From Bradyrhizobium arachidis (GTDB taxonomy: Bacteria > Pseudomonadota > Alphaproteobacteria > Rhizobiales > Xanthobacteraceae): a stretch of 64,000 bases of DNA. Numbering within the stretch: position 1 is the first letter of the stretch; every line of letters begins with the position of its first letter. A model generated the notes under the pieces. The model made no database searches. It had not been told where the DNA came from and saw only the letters and a program-made list of their open reading frames with translations. The stretch lies in NCBI RefSeq assembly GCF_015291705.1, contig NZ_CP030050.1, forward strand, positions 2,604,001 through 2,668,000. Direction: 5' to 3'. The position numbers and the translations under genes are program-made. Below, piece by piece: positions 45,990 to 55,395 of the stretch.

Positions 45990-47195
45990 TCAATGGCGGC
46001 CCCAGGGACCCATCGGATTGCCAGCCGCGGTTCCGGAGGGGCTGGGCGCGGGGATCGGCGGCGGACTGGCCGGACCGGCTGCATCGCCCCACGGTCCCTG
46101 CGATAGCGGCGGCGGGGTGGTTTGCGAGTCAGCCTGCGCTTCGGGCTGATCCGTCGCTGCAGTCGGGTCGGGCAGCGGGCCGGGATCGTGGCCGCCGGCA
46201 AACTTGACCAGTGCATCGACCCGGGACTGCACCGAGGGATGGGTGGCGAACAAATCGGCAAAGCCCTCGCGCGGATTGTCGACGCAGAGCTCCATCACCG
46301 CCGAGGTCGCGCCCGGTAGCTCGCCGCGGCCCTCGATCTTGCGCAGCGCCGAGATCATGGCATCGGGATCTTTGGTCAGCTCGACCGAGCCGGCATCGGC
46401 GAGATATTCGCGCGAGCGCGACAGCGCCAGCTTCACCACCTGCGACATCAGCCAGGCCACCACGATCAGCACGACCGCGATGATGATGACGATCACCGCG
46501 CCGCCGCCGGAGCTCTTGCTGTCGCTCGACGAGGACGAGCGCGACGAGGAGGAGGAGCCTGACGACCACGAGCCGCCACTGGTGTTCCAGCTGAAATTGG
46601 TGAACAGGCGGAAGAACAATTCGCCGAAGAAGCCGACCACGCCGGCGATGATGACGGCAACCACCATCAGCTGCACGTCGCCGTTCTTGATGTGGGTCAG
46701 CTCATGCCCCAGCACCGCCTCGATCTCCTTGTCGTTCAGCGCGCTGAGGAGACCGGTCGTGACGGTGACCGAGTATTGCCGCGGGTTGAGGCCGGTCGCG
46801 AACGCGTTCAACGCCGGGCTTTCCATGATCTTCAGCTTCGGCATGGTGATGCCGCGCGAGATGCAGAGGTTTTCGAGCAGATTGTAGAGCCGCGGCTCCT
46901 CCTGCCGGGTGACATCGTGGCCGCCGGTCACGGCGTCGATCATCGACTGGTGGAAGAAATAGGCGATCACGACCCAGGCCACTGTGACGACCGTCGCAAT
47001 GGGCGCGGCGACGATCAGATCATGGAAGGCGTGGCTCAGGTAGAAGGCGGCGGTCCGATTGCTGTCGATCAGAACTTCAGCGACCAGCGCGCCGGCATAG
47101 ACCAGCACATAGACCAGCGCGAACAGGCCGGCGAGCAGCAGCATCGAACGAAACTTGTTCGAGGCGATATGCGTGTAGAGTCCATACGCGGCCAT
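45990..47195 (-). CDS. M48 family membrane metalloprotease (HtpX-like)
   Basis: The protein has 401 residues. Membrane helices at about 16-40 and 64-86 and after residue 165; Zn motif VLGHELTHIKNG with the third ligand in SREYLADAGS. A Ser/Gly-rich insert (about 203-230) interrupts the helix pair, and the C terminus is Pro-rich (PPPLSQGPWG). M48/HtpX proteases degrade damaged membrane proteins. Next gene upstream encodes LemA, the usual partner. Confidence 0.9.
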   Translation of the reverse strand: MAAYGLYTHIASNKFRSMLLLAGLFALVYVLVYAGALVAEVLIDSNRTAAFYLSHAFHDLIVAAPIATVVTVAWVVIAYFFHQSMIDAVTGGHDVTRQEEPRLYNLLENLCISRGITMPKLKIMESPALNAFATGLNPRQYSVTVTTGLLSALNDKEIEAVLGHELTHIKNGDVQLMVVAVIIAGVVGFFGELFFRLFTNFSWNTSGGSWSSGSSSSSRSSSSSDSKSSGGGAVIVIIIAVVLIVVAWLMSQVVKLALSRSREYLADAGSVELTKDPDAMISALRKIEGRGELPGATSAVMELCVDNPREGFADLFATHPSVQSRVDALVKFAGGHDPGPLPDPTAATDQPEAQADSQTTPPPLSQGPWGDAAGPASPPPIPAPSPSGTAAGNPMGPWGRH

Positions 47196-47216
47196 GGCGG
47201 GCCTTCGTCAATGTCC

Positions 47217-47316
47217 GTCGTTCCGGGGCGCGCCGAAGGCGCGAACCCGGAACCTCGAGATTCCCTGGTGCGCAACTGCGCACCATAGTTCGTCGCTTCG
47301 TGACGCCCCAGAATGA
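47217..47316. repeat. Dispersed palindrome, GTCRTTCCGGGGCG type
   Basis: Begins GTCGTTCCGGGGCG and ends CGCCCCAGAATGAC, with GGTGCGCAACTGCGCACC inside. Same family as 40322 and 43639. Fills the gap between the M48 and LemA genes. Confidence 0.8.
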
Positions 47317-47345
47317 CGGAGAAAAACAATGGACATGCTAGGCAA

Positions 47346-47906
47346 TCAGAACTTCACCTGAGGCGTGGCTTCGACCTCGGTGCGGCTGGCGCCGAGATCG
47401 AAGAAGTCCTTCCTGGTGAAGCCGAACATGCCGGCGAACAGCGCGGCGGGCATCTGCTGGATGCCGGTGTTGTATTCCTGGACCGCGTTGTTGAAGAAGC
47501 GGCGGCTCGCCGCGATCTTGTTCTCGAGGTCGGAGAGCTCGGATGCGAGTTGCTGGAAGTTGGCATTGGCCTTGAGGTCCGGATAGGCCTCCGACAGCGC
47601 GATCAGCCGGCCGAGCGCACCGGAGAGCTGGTTCTCGGCGGCGGATACCTGCGCCGGGCCCTGCGCCGACATCGCCGAATTGCGCGCCTTGATGACGTCG
47701 TCGAGCGTGCCGCGCTCATGCGAGGCATAGCCCTTCACGGTCTCGACCAGGTTCGGAATGAGATCGTGACGCTGCTTGAGCTGCACGTCGATATCGGCAA
47801 AGGCCTGGCCGACGCGCTGGCCCAGCGCGACCAGGCGGTTGTAGGCGCTGAAGGCCAAGAACACGAGAACGACGATGACGCCGAGAACGATCCAGCCGGT
47901 CGACAT
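47346..47906 (-). CDS. lemA: LemA family protein
   Basis: The protein has 186 residues from ATG 47906 (MSTGWIVLGV). N-terminal membrane helix (about 5-22), then YNRLVALGQRVGQAFADIDVQLKQRHDLIPNLVETVKGYASHE, the LemA signature, followed by long helices. The pairing with an M48 protease is common. Exact function unknown. Confidence 0.94.
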   Translation of the reverse strand: MSTGWIVLGVIVVLVFLAFSAYNRLVALGQRVGQAFADIDVQLKQRHDLIPNLVETVKGYASHERGTLDDVIKARNSAMSAQGPAQVSAAENQLSGALGRLIALSEAYPDLKANANFQQLASELSDLENKIAASRRFFNNAVQEYNTGIQQMPAALFAGMFGFTRKDFFDLGASRTEVEATPQVKF

Positions 47907-48044
47907 GGAGGACTCCTGAAGGGGATTGAGGCGGGCGCTAGGGTAGACCAAATTGGCGCAGGACGAGAGCCCCGGCGCAGAGGGCAGGTAAGACTTGGTC
48001 GAACCGGGAACCATCCAAGTTCAAGGCGAAAGCCTTGAATGAGG

Positions 48045-49022
48045 TTAACTTTCGGCAATAACGGCATCGCCCCAGCGCCAGCGCCGGGCAGCCGCATAGG
48101 CGGCCTTGTCGCGGCGGGCGACCTTGGCGAGTTCGACGCCGCTCTCGGTGCAGAGCTTGGCCGTGATCTCGGCCTTGCCGACATCCGGCGGTGCCAGCAC
48201 GCGTGACGCACGCGTTGGCGGCGTACGGGTCAGGGCGACGTAGATGAAGCGCTCGTCCTCGAACGGCACCTCGGCACCCTTGATCTGGCGGTGCGCCTGC
48301 GAGCGCGGCAGGCGCTGGCTGAAATGGCACCAGTCGGGCGCTACGAGCGGGCAGGGCTTTTCGTGCGGGCAGGGCGCGGCGACGTAGGCGCCAGCTGCGA
48401 TCAGCTGCTGGCGCAGCGCGAGGATGCGGGCGTAGCCGGCGGGCGTGCCCGGCTCGATCACGACCAGCGCGTGGCGCGCCTTGGCCCACATCGCTTCCGT
48501 CAGCTTGCGCTGGTCGCCTTCATTGAGCTCGCCGATGATGTAGCTGGCGACGACGAGATCGGCTTGCGAGACTTCAGTGAGGTTGCCGCCGGCGTCGCCC
48601 GGCAGATAGCGGCACTCCGAAAGGCGCGAGCTGTCGCGCGCCAGCTCGAGCGCGAGCCGGCTCAGCGTGGGGTTGGCGTCGAGCAGGGTGAAATCCTGCA
48701 GCGATGGAAACGCCTCCGCGGCGGCCCAGCTCGCAGTGCCCGGGCCTGCGCCGACGTCGAGCAGCGTTTCAGGCGCAAGGCTTGGCGCGATCTCGGTCAG
48801 CGCATTCAGGCTCGCGGCCACGGCCGCGTAGGTCGCCGGCATGCGCGCCAGCGCGTAAGCCAGCGCATCGGCCTCCGACTTGATCGTGCCCGAGCCGCCG
48901 CCGGCGCGATAGGTGGTGGAGATTTTCTGCGAGCGTTGTGCGGCGTCGGTACGAGAGAAGCCCTGCAGCTTGCCGTCGAGGGCGGCTTTCAATTCGGCGG
49001 GGAGGGTGGGGGCTATCATCAT
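48045..49022 (-). CDS. Rsm22-like small-subunit methyltransferase family protein
   Basis: The protein has 325 residues. SAM-binding LLDVGAGPGTASWAAAEAF; later Cys cluster APCPHEKPCPL...DWCHFSQR. The family is related to mitochondrial Rsm22, needed for small-subunit assembly. It lies between LemA and the SMC gene; the gap to SMC contains repeat DNA (49030-49126). Confidence 0.85.
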   Translation of the reverse strand: MMIAPTLPAELKAALDGKLQGFSRTDAAQRSQKISTTYRAGGGSGTIKSEADALAYALARMPATYAAVAASLNALTEIAPSLAPETLLDVGAGPGTASWAAAEAFPSLQDFTLLDANPTLSRLALELARDSSRLSECRYLPGDAGGNLTEVSQADLVVASYIIGELNEGDQRKLTEAMWAKARHALVVIEPGTPAGYARILALRQQLIAAGAYVAAPCPHEKPCPLVAPDWCHFSQRLPRSQAHRQIKGAEVPFEDERFIYVALTRTPPTRASRVLAPPDVGKAEITAKLCTESGVELAKVARRDKAAYAAARRWRWGDAVIAES

Positions 49023-49152
49023 CCGCAGTCATGCCCCGCGCAGGCGGGGCATCCAGTACTCCGAGACAGTGCCGTCAATCGAGAAGTCACGGCGTACTGA
49101 ATCATCCGCCTTCGCGGATGATGACGTCAATGGGTGTGGCGCGACCGCAGCG

Positions 49153-52100
49153 TCACGCCACGTTCTGGTCGAGAATGTCCACGGCCTCGGCGAGGCTCAC
49201 CGACACCAGTTGCGAGACGCCACGCTCGGCCATGGTGACGCCGAACAGCCGGTTCATCCGCGCCATGGTGATCGGGTTGTGCGTGATGATGATGAAGCGC
49301 GTGTCGGTCGAGCCGGTCATCTCGTGCAAGAGGTTGCAGTACCGTTCGACGTTGTGGTCGTCGAGCGGCGCGTCGACTTCGTCCAGCACGCAGATCGGCG
49401 AGGGGTTGGTCAAGAACACCGCGAAGATCAGCGCCATCGCGGTCAATGCCTGCTCACCGCCCGAGAGCAGCGACAGCGTCTGCGGCTTCTTGCCCGGGGG
49501 CTTGGCGATGATCTCGAGACCGGCTTCGAGCGGGTCGTCGCTCTCGATCAGGTGCAGCGCGGCCTCGCCGCCGCCGAACAGCTCGACGAACAGGCGCTTG
49601 AAGTGGTTGTTGACGACCTCGAACGAGGTCAGGAGGCGCTCGCGCGCTTCCTTGTTGAGGCTCTGGATGCCCTGGCGCAGCCGCTTGATGGCTTCGACGA
49701 GGTCGTCGCGCTCGGTGACGAGGCCGGTGTGCTGGGTCTCGACCTCGCGCAGCTCTTCCTCGGCGCGCAAATTGACTGCGCCGAGGCGCTCGCGGTCGCG
49801 GCGCATCTTTTCGAGGTCTTCCTCGATGTCGTGCAGCGGCGGCAGCTCCGCGCCGGGCTCGATCTCGGCGAGGCCGGCAACCGCCTGCGGCTCGACCTCG
49901 AGCATGTCGCGGATCTCGCGCTCGATGTCCTCGAGCCGGCGCCGCGCGCCTTCCATGCGCTCTTCGGCACGCGCGGTGGCCTCGCGCGAGCTGGAGAGAG
50001 CTTCGAGCGTCAGCTTGGCGACGCGGTCGGTCTCGGCCATCGCGGTCTCGGCGGTGGCGAGCGCGTCGGCGGCCATGCGGCGGTCGTTCTCGGCGTATTC
50101 GATCTCGGTGATCAGCGCGCTGCGCTTCTCGGCGAACACGGCCGGCGCGTTTTCGAGCTCGCTGCGCTCGATCGTGAGTTCGGCGATACGTGCCTGGATG
50201 GTGTCGATATGGGAGGCCGCGCTCTCCTTGCGGTTCGCCCACTCGGTGCGCTCGGCGAGGATCGCCTGCACGCGGCGGTCGGCCAGTTCAGCCTCGCGCG
50301 CCAGCGCCTGCGCCTCAGCGCGGACCTGGGCGGCCATGCGGCGATGAGCCTCGATGTCGCTGCGGACGGCGGCGAGGCGGGTCTCGGTGTCCTCGCTCGA
50401 CGGCAGCTCGGTGATGCCGGCGGCGGCGTATTCATGCGCGGCTTCGGCTTCGGCGCGGTCGGCGGCGAGACGGCTATGCGCTTCCGACAGCGTCGCCTTG
50501 CGTGCGGCGTGGCGGCTGATCTCGCGCTCGGCGCTCGCATGACGTTCGCGTGCGGTGTTGAGCTCGCGCTGCGCGGCGCGCCAGGCTTCGCGGCTGGCAC
50601 CTTCCGTGCTGGCCGCCATCTGCAATTCGGACTCGGCATTCTCAAGCGCCTGGCGCTTGATCTGCGCGTCGATGCGGGCCTGCTCGAGCTCATTCTCGAT
50701 GTCGACGAGACGGGCGCGCTCGGCAAGACGCCGCGCGGCGCCGGTCGGGGCGTGAGCGGCGGCGACGAAGCCGTCCCAGCGCCAGACGTCGCCCTCGGGC
50801 GAGACCAGCCGCTGGCCGGTCTTGAGCTGCGAGACGAGCTCGGCGCCGCGCTCGCGCGGCACCACGCCGATCTGCGCCAGACGACGCGCCAGCTCGGCCG
50901 GCGCCTGCACATGGTTGGCGAGCGGGGTGACGCCTTCGGGCAGCTCCGGATCGCCCTCGGTGACGCCGGCATTGGTCCAGCGCATCGGCGCTGACGGGTC
51001 GACCGGCGCGTCGAGATCGTCGCCGAGCGCGGCGCCGATCGCCTTTTCAAAACCCTTGTCGACGGTGATGCCGTCGATGATCGGCGGCCACAGATTCTTG
51101 GTCTCGCCGTTGACGATCTTGGAGATCGTGCGTGCTTCGGTCTCGAGGCGCTGCACGCGCTTGTCGGCCTCGTTCAGCGGTGAGCGCGAGGATTCCAGCG
51201 TCTGGCGCGCCGCGACGTGCGCGGCTTCGCTCGCCTGCGCCGCGGCTTCGGAAGCTGCCAGCGTCTGCTCCGCGGTCTCAACCGTCGCGGTCAGCTCGTC
51301 GAGATCGCCGAAGCCGCCGGTATCCGCGGCGAGCTTCTGCTCTTCGGCGGTGACGTTCGCGATTTCCTGGTCGAGCCGGGCGAGCTTGTCGCGATGGGTG
51401 CGGACGTTGGCTTCGAGTTGGTTGCGCTTGGCGGTGAGGTCGGCGAGCGCGGTGGTGAGCTCGGCGAACTGCTGCTCGGTCTCGGTCAGCACCGCCTCGG
51501 CTTCGCCGACGCGCTCGTCGACGCCGGAGCGCTTCTCGACGCGCGACTTGATCTCTTCCTTCAGCTCGGCGTCTTCGGCGTCGAGCCGCTGCAGCGCGAC
51601 GTCGGCGTCCATCGTTTGTTGCTGAGCACGCGAAATGTCGCCTTCGAACTGCGCAAGGCGGCGCTCGAGCTCGGCGACGCGCTCCTTGGCGCGCTCTTCC
51701 TCGCGGTCGAGCAATTCGCGGGCATTGGTGAGGCGCTGCAGCCCGGCCGCGGCGCGCGCTTCGGCATCGCGCAGCGCCGGCATTTCGGCGGCGCGGATCG
51801 CCTGGATGCGGGCGGCTTCGGCCTGGTGCTGGGTGCGCTCGGCCATCTCGCGCACGGCGAGATCGTGGGTCTGGCCGGATTCGTTGACGTCGGCATGAGC
51901 GCCGATCCAGCGCAGGTGGAACAGCGTGGCTTCGGCCTTGCGGACCTTGGCCGCGACCTCGCGATAGCGCACGGCCTGGCGGGCCTGCTTCTTCAGGCCT
52001 TCCATCTGGCCGGAGAGCTGGCCGATCACGTCCTCGACGCGGGTGAGGTTGGTTTCGGCGGCCTTCAGGCGCAGCTCGGCTTCGTGGCGGCGGGCGTGCA

Positions 52101-52617
52101 GGCCGGCGACGCCGGCGGCGTCTTCCAGCACGCGGCGGCGCTGCTCGGGCTTGGCCTGGATGATCTCGCCGATCTTGCCCTGGTGGACGAGGGCGGGCGA
52201 ACGCGCACCGGTGGCGGCATCCGCGAACAGGATCTGCACGTCGCGGGCGCGCACGTCGCGGCCGTTGATGCGATAGACCGAGCCGGCTTCGCGCTCGATG
52301 CGGCGGGAGATTTCGAGAAGCTGGCTGTCGTTCATCGCCGCCGGCGCGGTGCGATCGGCATTGTCGATCGTCATCGTCACTTCGGCGTGGTTGCGCGCGG
52401 GACGGTTGCCGGAGCCGGCGAAGATCACCGCGTCCATGTCGGCGGCGCGCAAGCTCTTGTACGAGGTTTCACCCATCGCCCAGCGCAGCGCCTCGACGAG
52501 ATTCGACTTGCCGCAGCCGTTGGGGCCGACCACGCCGGTCAGGCCGGGCTCGATGACGAAGTCCGTGGGCTCAACGAAAGACTTGAAGCCGTGAAGGCGC
52601 AGGCGGGTGATTTTCAT
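49153..52617 (-). CDS. smc: Chromosome segregation protein SMC
   Basis: The protein has 1154 residues from ATG 52617 (MKITRLRLHGFKSF). Walker A GPNGCGKSNLVEALRW, long coiled-coils, a hinge (about 500-640), then the C-terminal signature LSLLSGGEQALTAMALIFAVFLTNPSPICVLDEVDAPLDD. It compacts and organises chromosomes. A GTG six bases upstream is a possible alternative start. Its usual partners ScpA/ScpB are not adjacent. Confidence 0.96.
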   Translation of the reverse strand: MKITRLRLHGFKSFVEPTDFVIEPGLTGVVGPNGCGKSNLVEALRWAMGETSYKSLRAADMDAVIFAGSGNRPARNHAEVTMTIDNADRTAPAAMNDSQLLEISRRIEREAGSVYRINGRDVRARDVQILFADAATGARSPALVHQGKIGEIIQAKPEQRRRVLEDAAGVAGLHARRHEAELRLKAAETNLTRVEDVIGQLSGQMEGLKKQARQAVRYREVAAKVRKAEATLFHLRWIGAHADVNESGQTHDLAVREMAERTQHQAEAARIQAIRAAEMPALRDAEARAAAGLQRLTNARELLDREEERAKERVAELERRLAQFEGDISRAQQQTMDADVALQRLDAEDAELKEEIKSRVEKRSGVDERVGEAEAVLTETEQQFAELTTALADLTAKRNQLEANVRTHRDKLARLDQEIANVTAEEQKLAADTGGFGDLDELTATVETAEQTLAASEAAAQASEAAHVAARQTLESSRSPLNEADKRVQRLETEARTISKIVNGETKNLWPPIIDGITVDKGFEKAIGAALGDDLDAPVDPSAPMRWTNAGVTEGDPELPEGVTPLANHVQAPAELARRLAQIGVVPRERGAELVSQLKTGQRLVSPEGDVWRWDGFVAAAHAPTGAARRLAERARLVDIENELEQARIDAQIKRQALENAESELQMAASTEGASREAWRAAQRELNTARERHASAEREISRHAARKATLSEAHSRLAADRAEAEAAHEYAAAGITELPSSEDTETRLAAVRSDIEAHRRMAAQVRAEAQALAREAELADRRVQAILAERTEWANRKESAASHIDTIQARIAELTIERSELENAPAVFAEKRSALITEIEYAENDRRMAADALATAETAMAETDRVAKLTLEALSSSREATARAEERMEGARRRLEDIEREIRDMLEVEPQAVAGLAEIEPGAELPPLHDIEEDLEKMRRDRERLGAVNLRAEEELREVETQHTGLVTERDDLVEAIKRLRQGIQSLNKEARERLLTSFEVVNNHFKRLFVELFGGGEAALHLIESDDPLEAGLEIIAKPPGKKPQTLSLLSGGEQALTAMALIFAVFLTNPSPICVLDEVDAPLDDHNVERYCNLLHEMTGSTDTRFIIITHNPITMARMNRLFGVTMAERGVSQLVSVSLAEAVDILDQNVA

Positions 52618-52834
52618 AAGCACGCATCTCTGTTGGCAGGCGCGAATCCCCCTGCCGGGACACTACCATGGAAGGCAATGTCGCTATCCGGGCGAGTCGC
52701 GCGAGGCGCCTCATGCGGCTGGACAATGGCCGCGGTGCGCCGCGAGGGCAACCGGCGAAAGCCGCTTTTCCCAAGGGATTTATGACGGGAACGATACGGC
52801 TTTCGAGATGCGAATCAGGATCTTGACGAGCGAA

Positions 52835-53527
52835 TCAGCTCTTGAGCAGCGGGTTGATCTTCTTGGCGAACTCCTCGAACGAGGCCTCGCCCTTGATCTT
52901 CTCGCCGTTGATGAAGAAGGTCGGCGTCGAATCCACCTTCAGGATGTCGCTGGCATATTTCTGGTCGGCGGCGATCTTGTCGAGCAGCGCCTGGTCCTTC
53001 AGGCAGGCTTCGACCTGCTGCTGGGTGAGGCCGGCCTGCTTGCCGATCCGCGTCAGGGTCTCGGTGGTGTTCTTCATCACCCAGTCGCTCTGCTGGCGGA
53101 ACAGCATGTCGGTGACCGCGAAGTATTTCGTCGCGTCGCCATTGGCAATGCAGCGCGACAGCATCGAGCCGGCGGCAGCTTTGATGTCGAGCGGGAACTC
53201 GCGGAAGATGTAACGGATCTTGCCGGTGTCGATGTATTCCGACTTGATCTTGGGGAACACTTGCTCGTTGAAGGCCGCGCAATGCGGGCAGGTCATCGAG
53301 GCGAATTCGGTGATGGTGACGGGGGCGTCCTTCGGGCCGAGCGCCATGTCGGGCAGCGACACCGGCTTGGCGACGTCGGCGGCGGTCTGCGCCTTTGCCT
53401 CAGGGATCATCGCCTCGGAGATGAACCGCAGTGGTGAGAGCCCGGCGACCGCGGCAAGCCCGGTCAGCGACAGCATCGTGGTGAAGGCGCGGCGGGTGAT
53501 GATCAAGGTCGGCTCCCGAATTGGCAA
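52835..53527 (-). CDS. DsbA-family exported thiol-disulfide oxidoreductase
   Basis: The protein has 230 residues. N-terminal Tat-like signal (ITRRAFTTMLSLTGLAAVAGL) and cleavable region ending AKAQ. Active site MTCPHCAAF (CPHC) and cis-Pro TPTFFINGEKI. It would act in the periplasm in disulfide bond formation or isomerisation. Convergent neighbours: SMC downstream, DUF721 upstream. Confidence 0.9.
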   Translation of the reverse strand: MPIREPTLIITRRAFTTMLSLTGLAAVAGLSPLRFISEAMIPEAKAQTAADVAKPVSLPDMALGPKDAPVTITEFASMTCPHCAAFNEQVFPKIKSEYIDTGKIRYIFREFPLDIKAAAGSMLSRCIANGDATKYFAVTDMLFRQQSDWVMKNTTETLTRIGKQAGLTQQQVEACLKDQALLDKIAADQKYASDILKVDSTPTFFINGEKIKGEASFEEFAKKINPLLKS

Positions 53528-53633
53528 GGTGTCGCCCGAGGTTCCCGTTCGGGCGGCCTGTCGCTAGCTTGAAACCTCGTTCGAGGCAATGGCGAGGGAC
53601 AAAGACAGGTCCAGATTAGCCGGGGAATGAGGC

Positions 53634-54131
53634 TCAATTTCGCTTGATGGCGGCCCCGAGCCGCGCCAGCGCTGTCTTCAATTCTTCATCTTCGATGTCC
53701 GCGAGGCTCTCGGCCACCTTGGCGACGCTCTTGGGGTCCGGCGGGCCGGGTCGCTTCCGGATCCGAGGGCGCGACAGGGGGGCCTGGCGGAAGGCCAGCT
53801 TGCCGACCGCGCTCCAGCCGAAGAAGCGGTTGACCCGCTCCAGGATGACGTCGGCGGAGTGCTGGATCTCCAGCGCCATCGGCCCCTCGACCCGCAGCAC
53901 CAGCGTCGCCGGCTCCTGCGGCTGGCCCTCCACGGGGCGCGGCCATTGCATCTTCAGCGGCTCGGCATGGGCCGCGATCTCGGGCCCGGCAATCTGCGCC
54001 CACCGCGTCACCAGCTCGCGCGCCGCAAAACCCTGCTTGGCATAGGCCTCGGCAAAGACGTCGTCGAGCAGGATCCCGAGCGGTTTTGCGCTGATGGGAC
54101 CGGGTTTGAAGATCGGGCCGGATTTGGACAT
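53634..54131 (-). CDS. DUF721 (DciA-like) protein
   Basis: The protein has 165 residues from ATG 54131 (MSKSGPIF). The DUF721 domain is residues 14-105: LGILLDDVFAEAYAKQGFAARELVTRWAQIAGPEIAAHAEPLKM. DciA proteins help load the replicative helicase in bacteria lacking DnaC. It is divergent from mutY, a conserved arrangement with dsbA and smc. Confidence 0.8.
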   Translation of the reverse strand: MSKSGPIFKPGPISAKPLGILLDDVFAEAYAKQGFAARELVTRWAQIAGPEIAAHAEPLKMQWPRPVEGQPQEPATLVLRVEGPMALEIQHSADVILERVNRFFGWSAVGKLAFRQAPLSRPRIRKRPGPPDPKSVAKVAESLADIEDEELKTALARLGAAIKRN

Positions 54132-54291
54132 GGCGGCGTTATAGCACTCCGTGAGGCGGGCCATAGGCTCAATGCCGTCATGGCCGGGCTTGTCCCGGCC
54201 ATCCACGTATCCTGCGAAGAAAGACGTGGATGCCCGCGACAAGCGCGGGCATGACGTAGAGAGGCCGGTGCCTTTGCCGTTACAGTGAGGC

Positions 54292-55389
54292 ATGAGCTCC
54301 AGATCCGCCCGCAAGCCGAAGCCGGAACCTTCCCCGCCGGAGACCACATCGCGTCCGCTCGCGCTCCTCCAATGGTACGATCGCCATCGCCGCCGGCTGC
54401 CCTGGCGCGCCCCGCCCGGCGAGGCATCGGAGCCCTACCGCGTCTGGCTGTCGGAGATCATGTTGCAGCAGACCACGGTGAAGGCGGTCGGGCCTTACTT
54501 CGAAAAATTCGTCGCGCGCTGGCCTGACGTCACGGCGCTCGGGAGCGCTTCGCAGGACGACGTGCTGCGGATGTGGGCCGGGCTCGGTTATTATTCGCGC
54601 GCGCGAAATCTTTACGCCTGCGCGGTCGCCGTGACGCGCGAGCATGGTGGTGTCTTCCCCGACACCGAGGAAGGCCTGCGGGCACTGCCAGGCATAGGGC
54701 CCTACACGGCAGCTGCGATCGCCGCGATCGCGTTCGACCGCCGCACCATGCCGGTCGACGGCAATATCGAGCGCGTGGTGTCGCGGCTCTTTGCGGTTGA
54801 AGAAGAGCTCCCGCAGGCAAAGCCCCTGATCCAGCAGTTGGCGGCGACGCTTCTGGCCGACACCCGGGCCGGCGACAGCGCGCAGGCGCTGATGGATCTC
54901 GGCGCCTCGATCTGCACGCCGAAGAAGCCGGCCTGCTCGCTGTGTCCGCTGAATGACGACTGCACCGCGCGTGCGCAGGGCACGCAGGAAACGTTCCCGC
55001 GCAAGGCGCCGAAGAAGAGTGGGACGCTACGGCGTGGCGCAGCCTTCGTCGTCACGCGCGGCGACGAGCTGCTTGTCCGCTCGAGGCCCGAAAAGGGCCT
55101 GCTCGGCGGCATGACGGAAGTGCCGGGCTCGGACTGGCTGGCCGGCCAGGAGGATGCGACGGCGAAGCAGCAGGCGCCGGAACTGAAGGGGCTGTCGCGC
55201 TGGCAGCGCAAGGTGGGCGTCGTCACCCACGTCTTCACGCATTTTCCGCTGGAGCTGGTGGTCTACACGGCGAAGGCGGAGGCGCGCACGCGCGCGCCCG
55301 AGGGCATGCGCTGGGTGCCGATCGCAACCCTTGCCGGCGAGGCGCTGCCCAATGTCATGCGCAAGGTGATCGCGCACGCGCTCGACTGA
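54292..55389 (+). CDS. mutY: A/G-specific adenine glycosylase
   Basis: The protein has 365 residues. Catalytic Glu in SEIMLQQTTV, Asp in MPVDGNIERV, and the FeS cluster C-x6-C-x2-C-x5-C (CTPKKPACSLCPLNDDC). A C-terminal Nudix-like domain (about 240-350) recognises 8-oxoG. Removes A mispaired with 8-oxoguanine. Divergent from DUF721. Confidence 0.96.
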   Translation: MSSRSARKPKPEPSPPETTSRPLALLQWYDRHRRRLPWRAPPGEASEPYRVWLSEIMLQQTTVKAVGPYFEKFVARWPDVTALGSASQDDVLRMWAGLGYYSRARNLYACAVAVTREHGGVFPDTEEGLRALPGIGPYTAAAIAAIAFDRRTMPVDGNIERVVSRLFAVEEELPQAKPLIQQLAATLLADTRAGDSAQALMDLGASICTPKKPACSLCPLNDDCTARAQGTQETFPRKAPKKSGTLRRGAAFVVTRGDELLVRSRPEKGLLGGMTEVPGSDWLAGQEDATAKQQAPELKGLSRWQRKVGVVTHVFTHFPLELVVYTAKAEARTRAPEGMRWVPIATLAGEALPNVMRKVIAHALD

Positions 55390-55395
55390 AAATCG

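Noticed and set aside
49030..49126. Hairpins after Rsm22/SMC as terminators
   Set aside because: They resemble dispersed repeat halves and lack T-tracts, so a specific terminator call is not supported.
48913..50994. Long plus-strand frame over smc
   Set aside because: Shadow of the coding SMC gene on the other strand; Arg/Gly/Leu-rich without motifs.
53528..53633. Possible small gene between DsbA-like and DUF721 genes
   Set aside because: No start with good ribosome site and no conserved product; probably just a leader.
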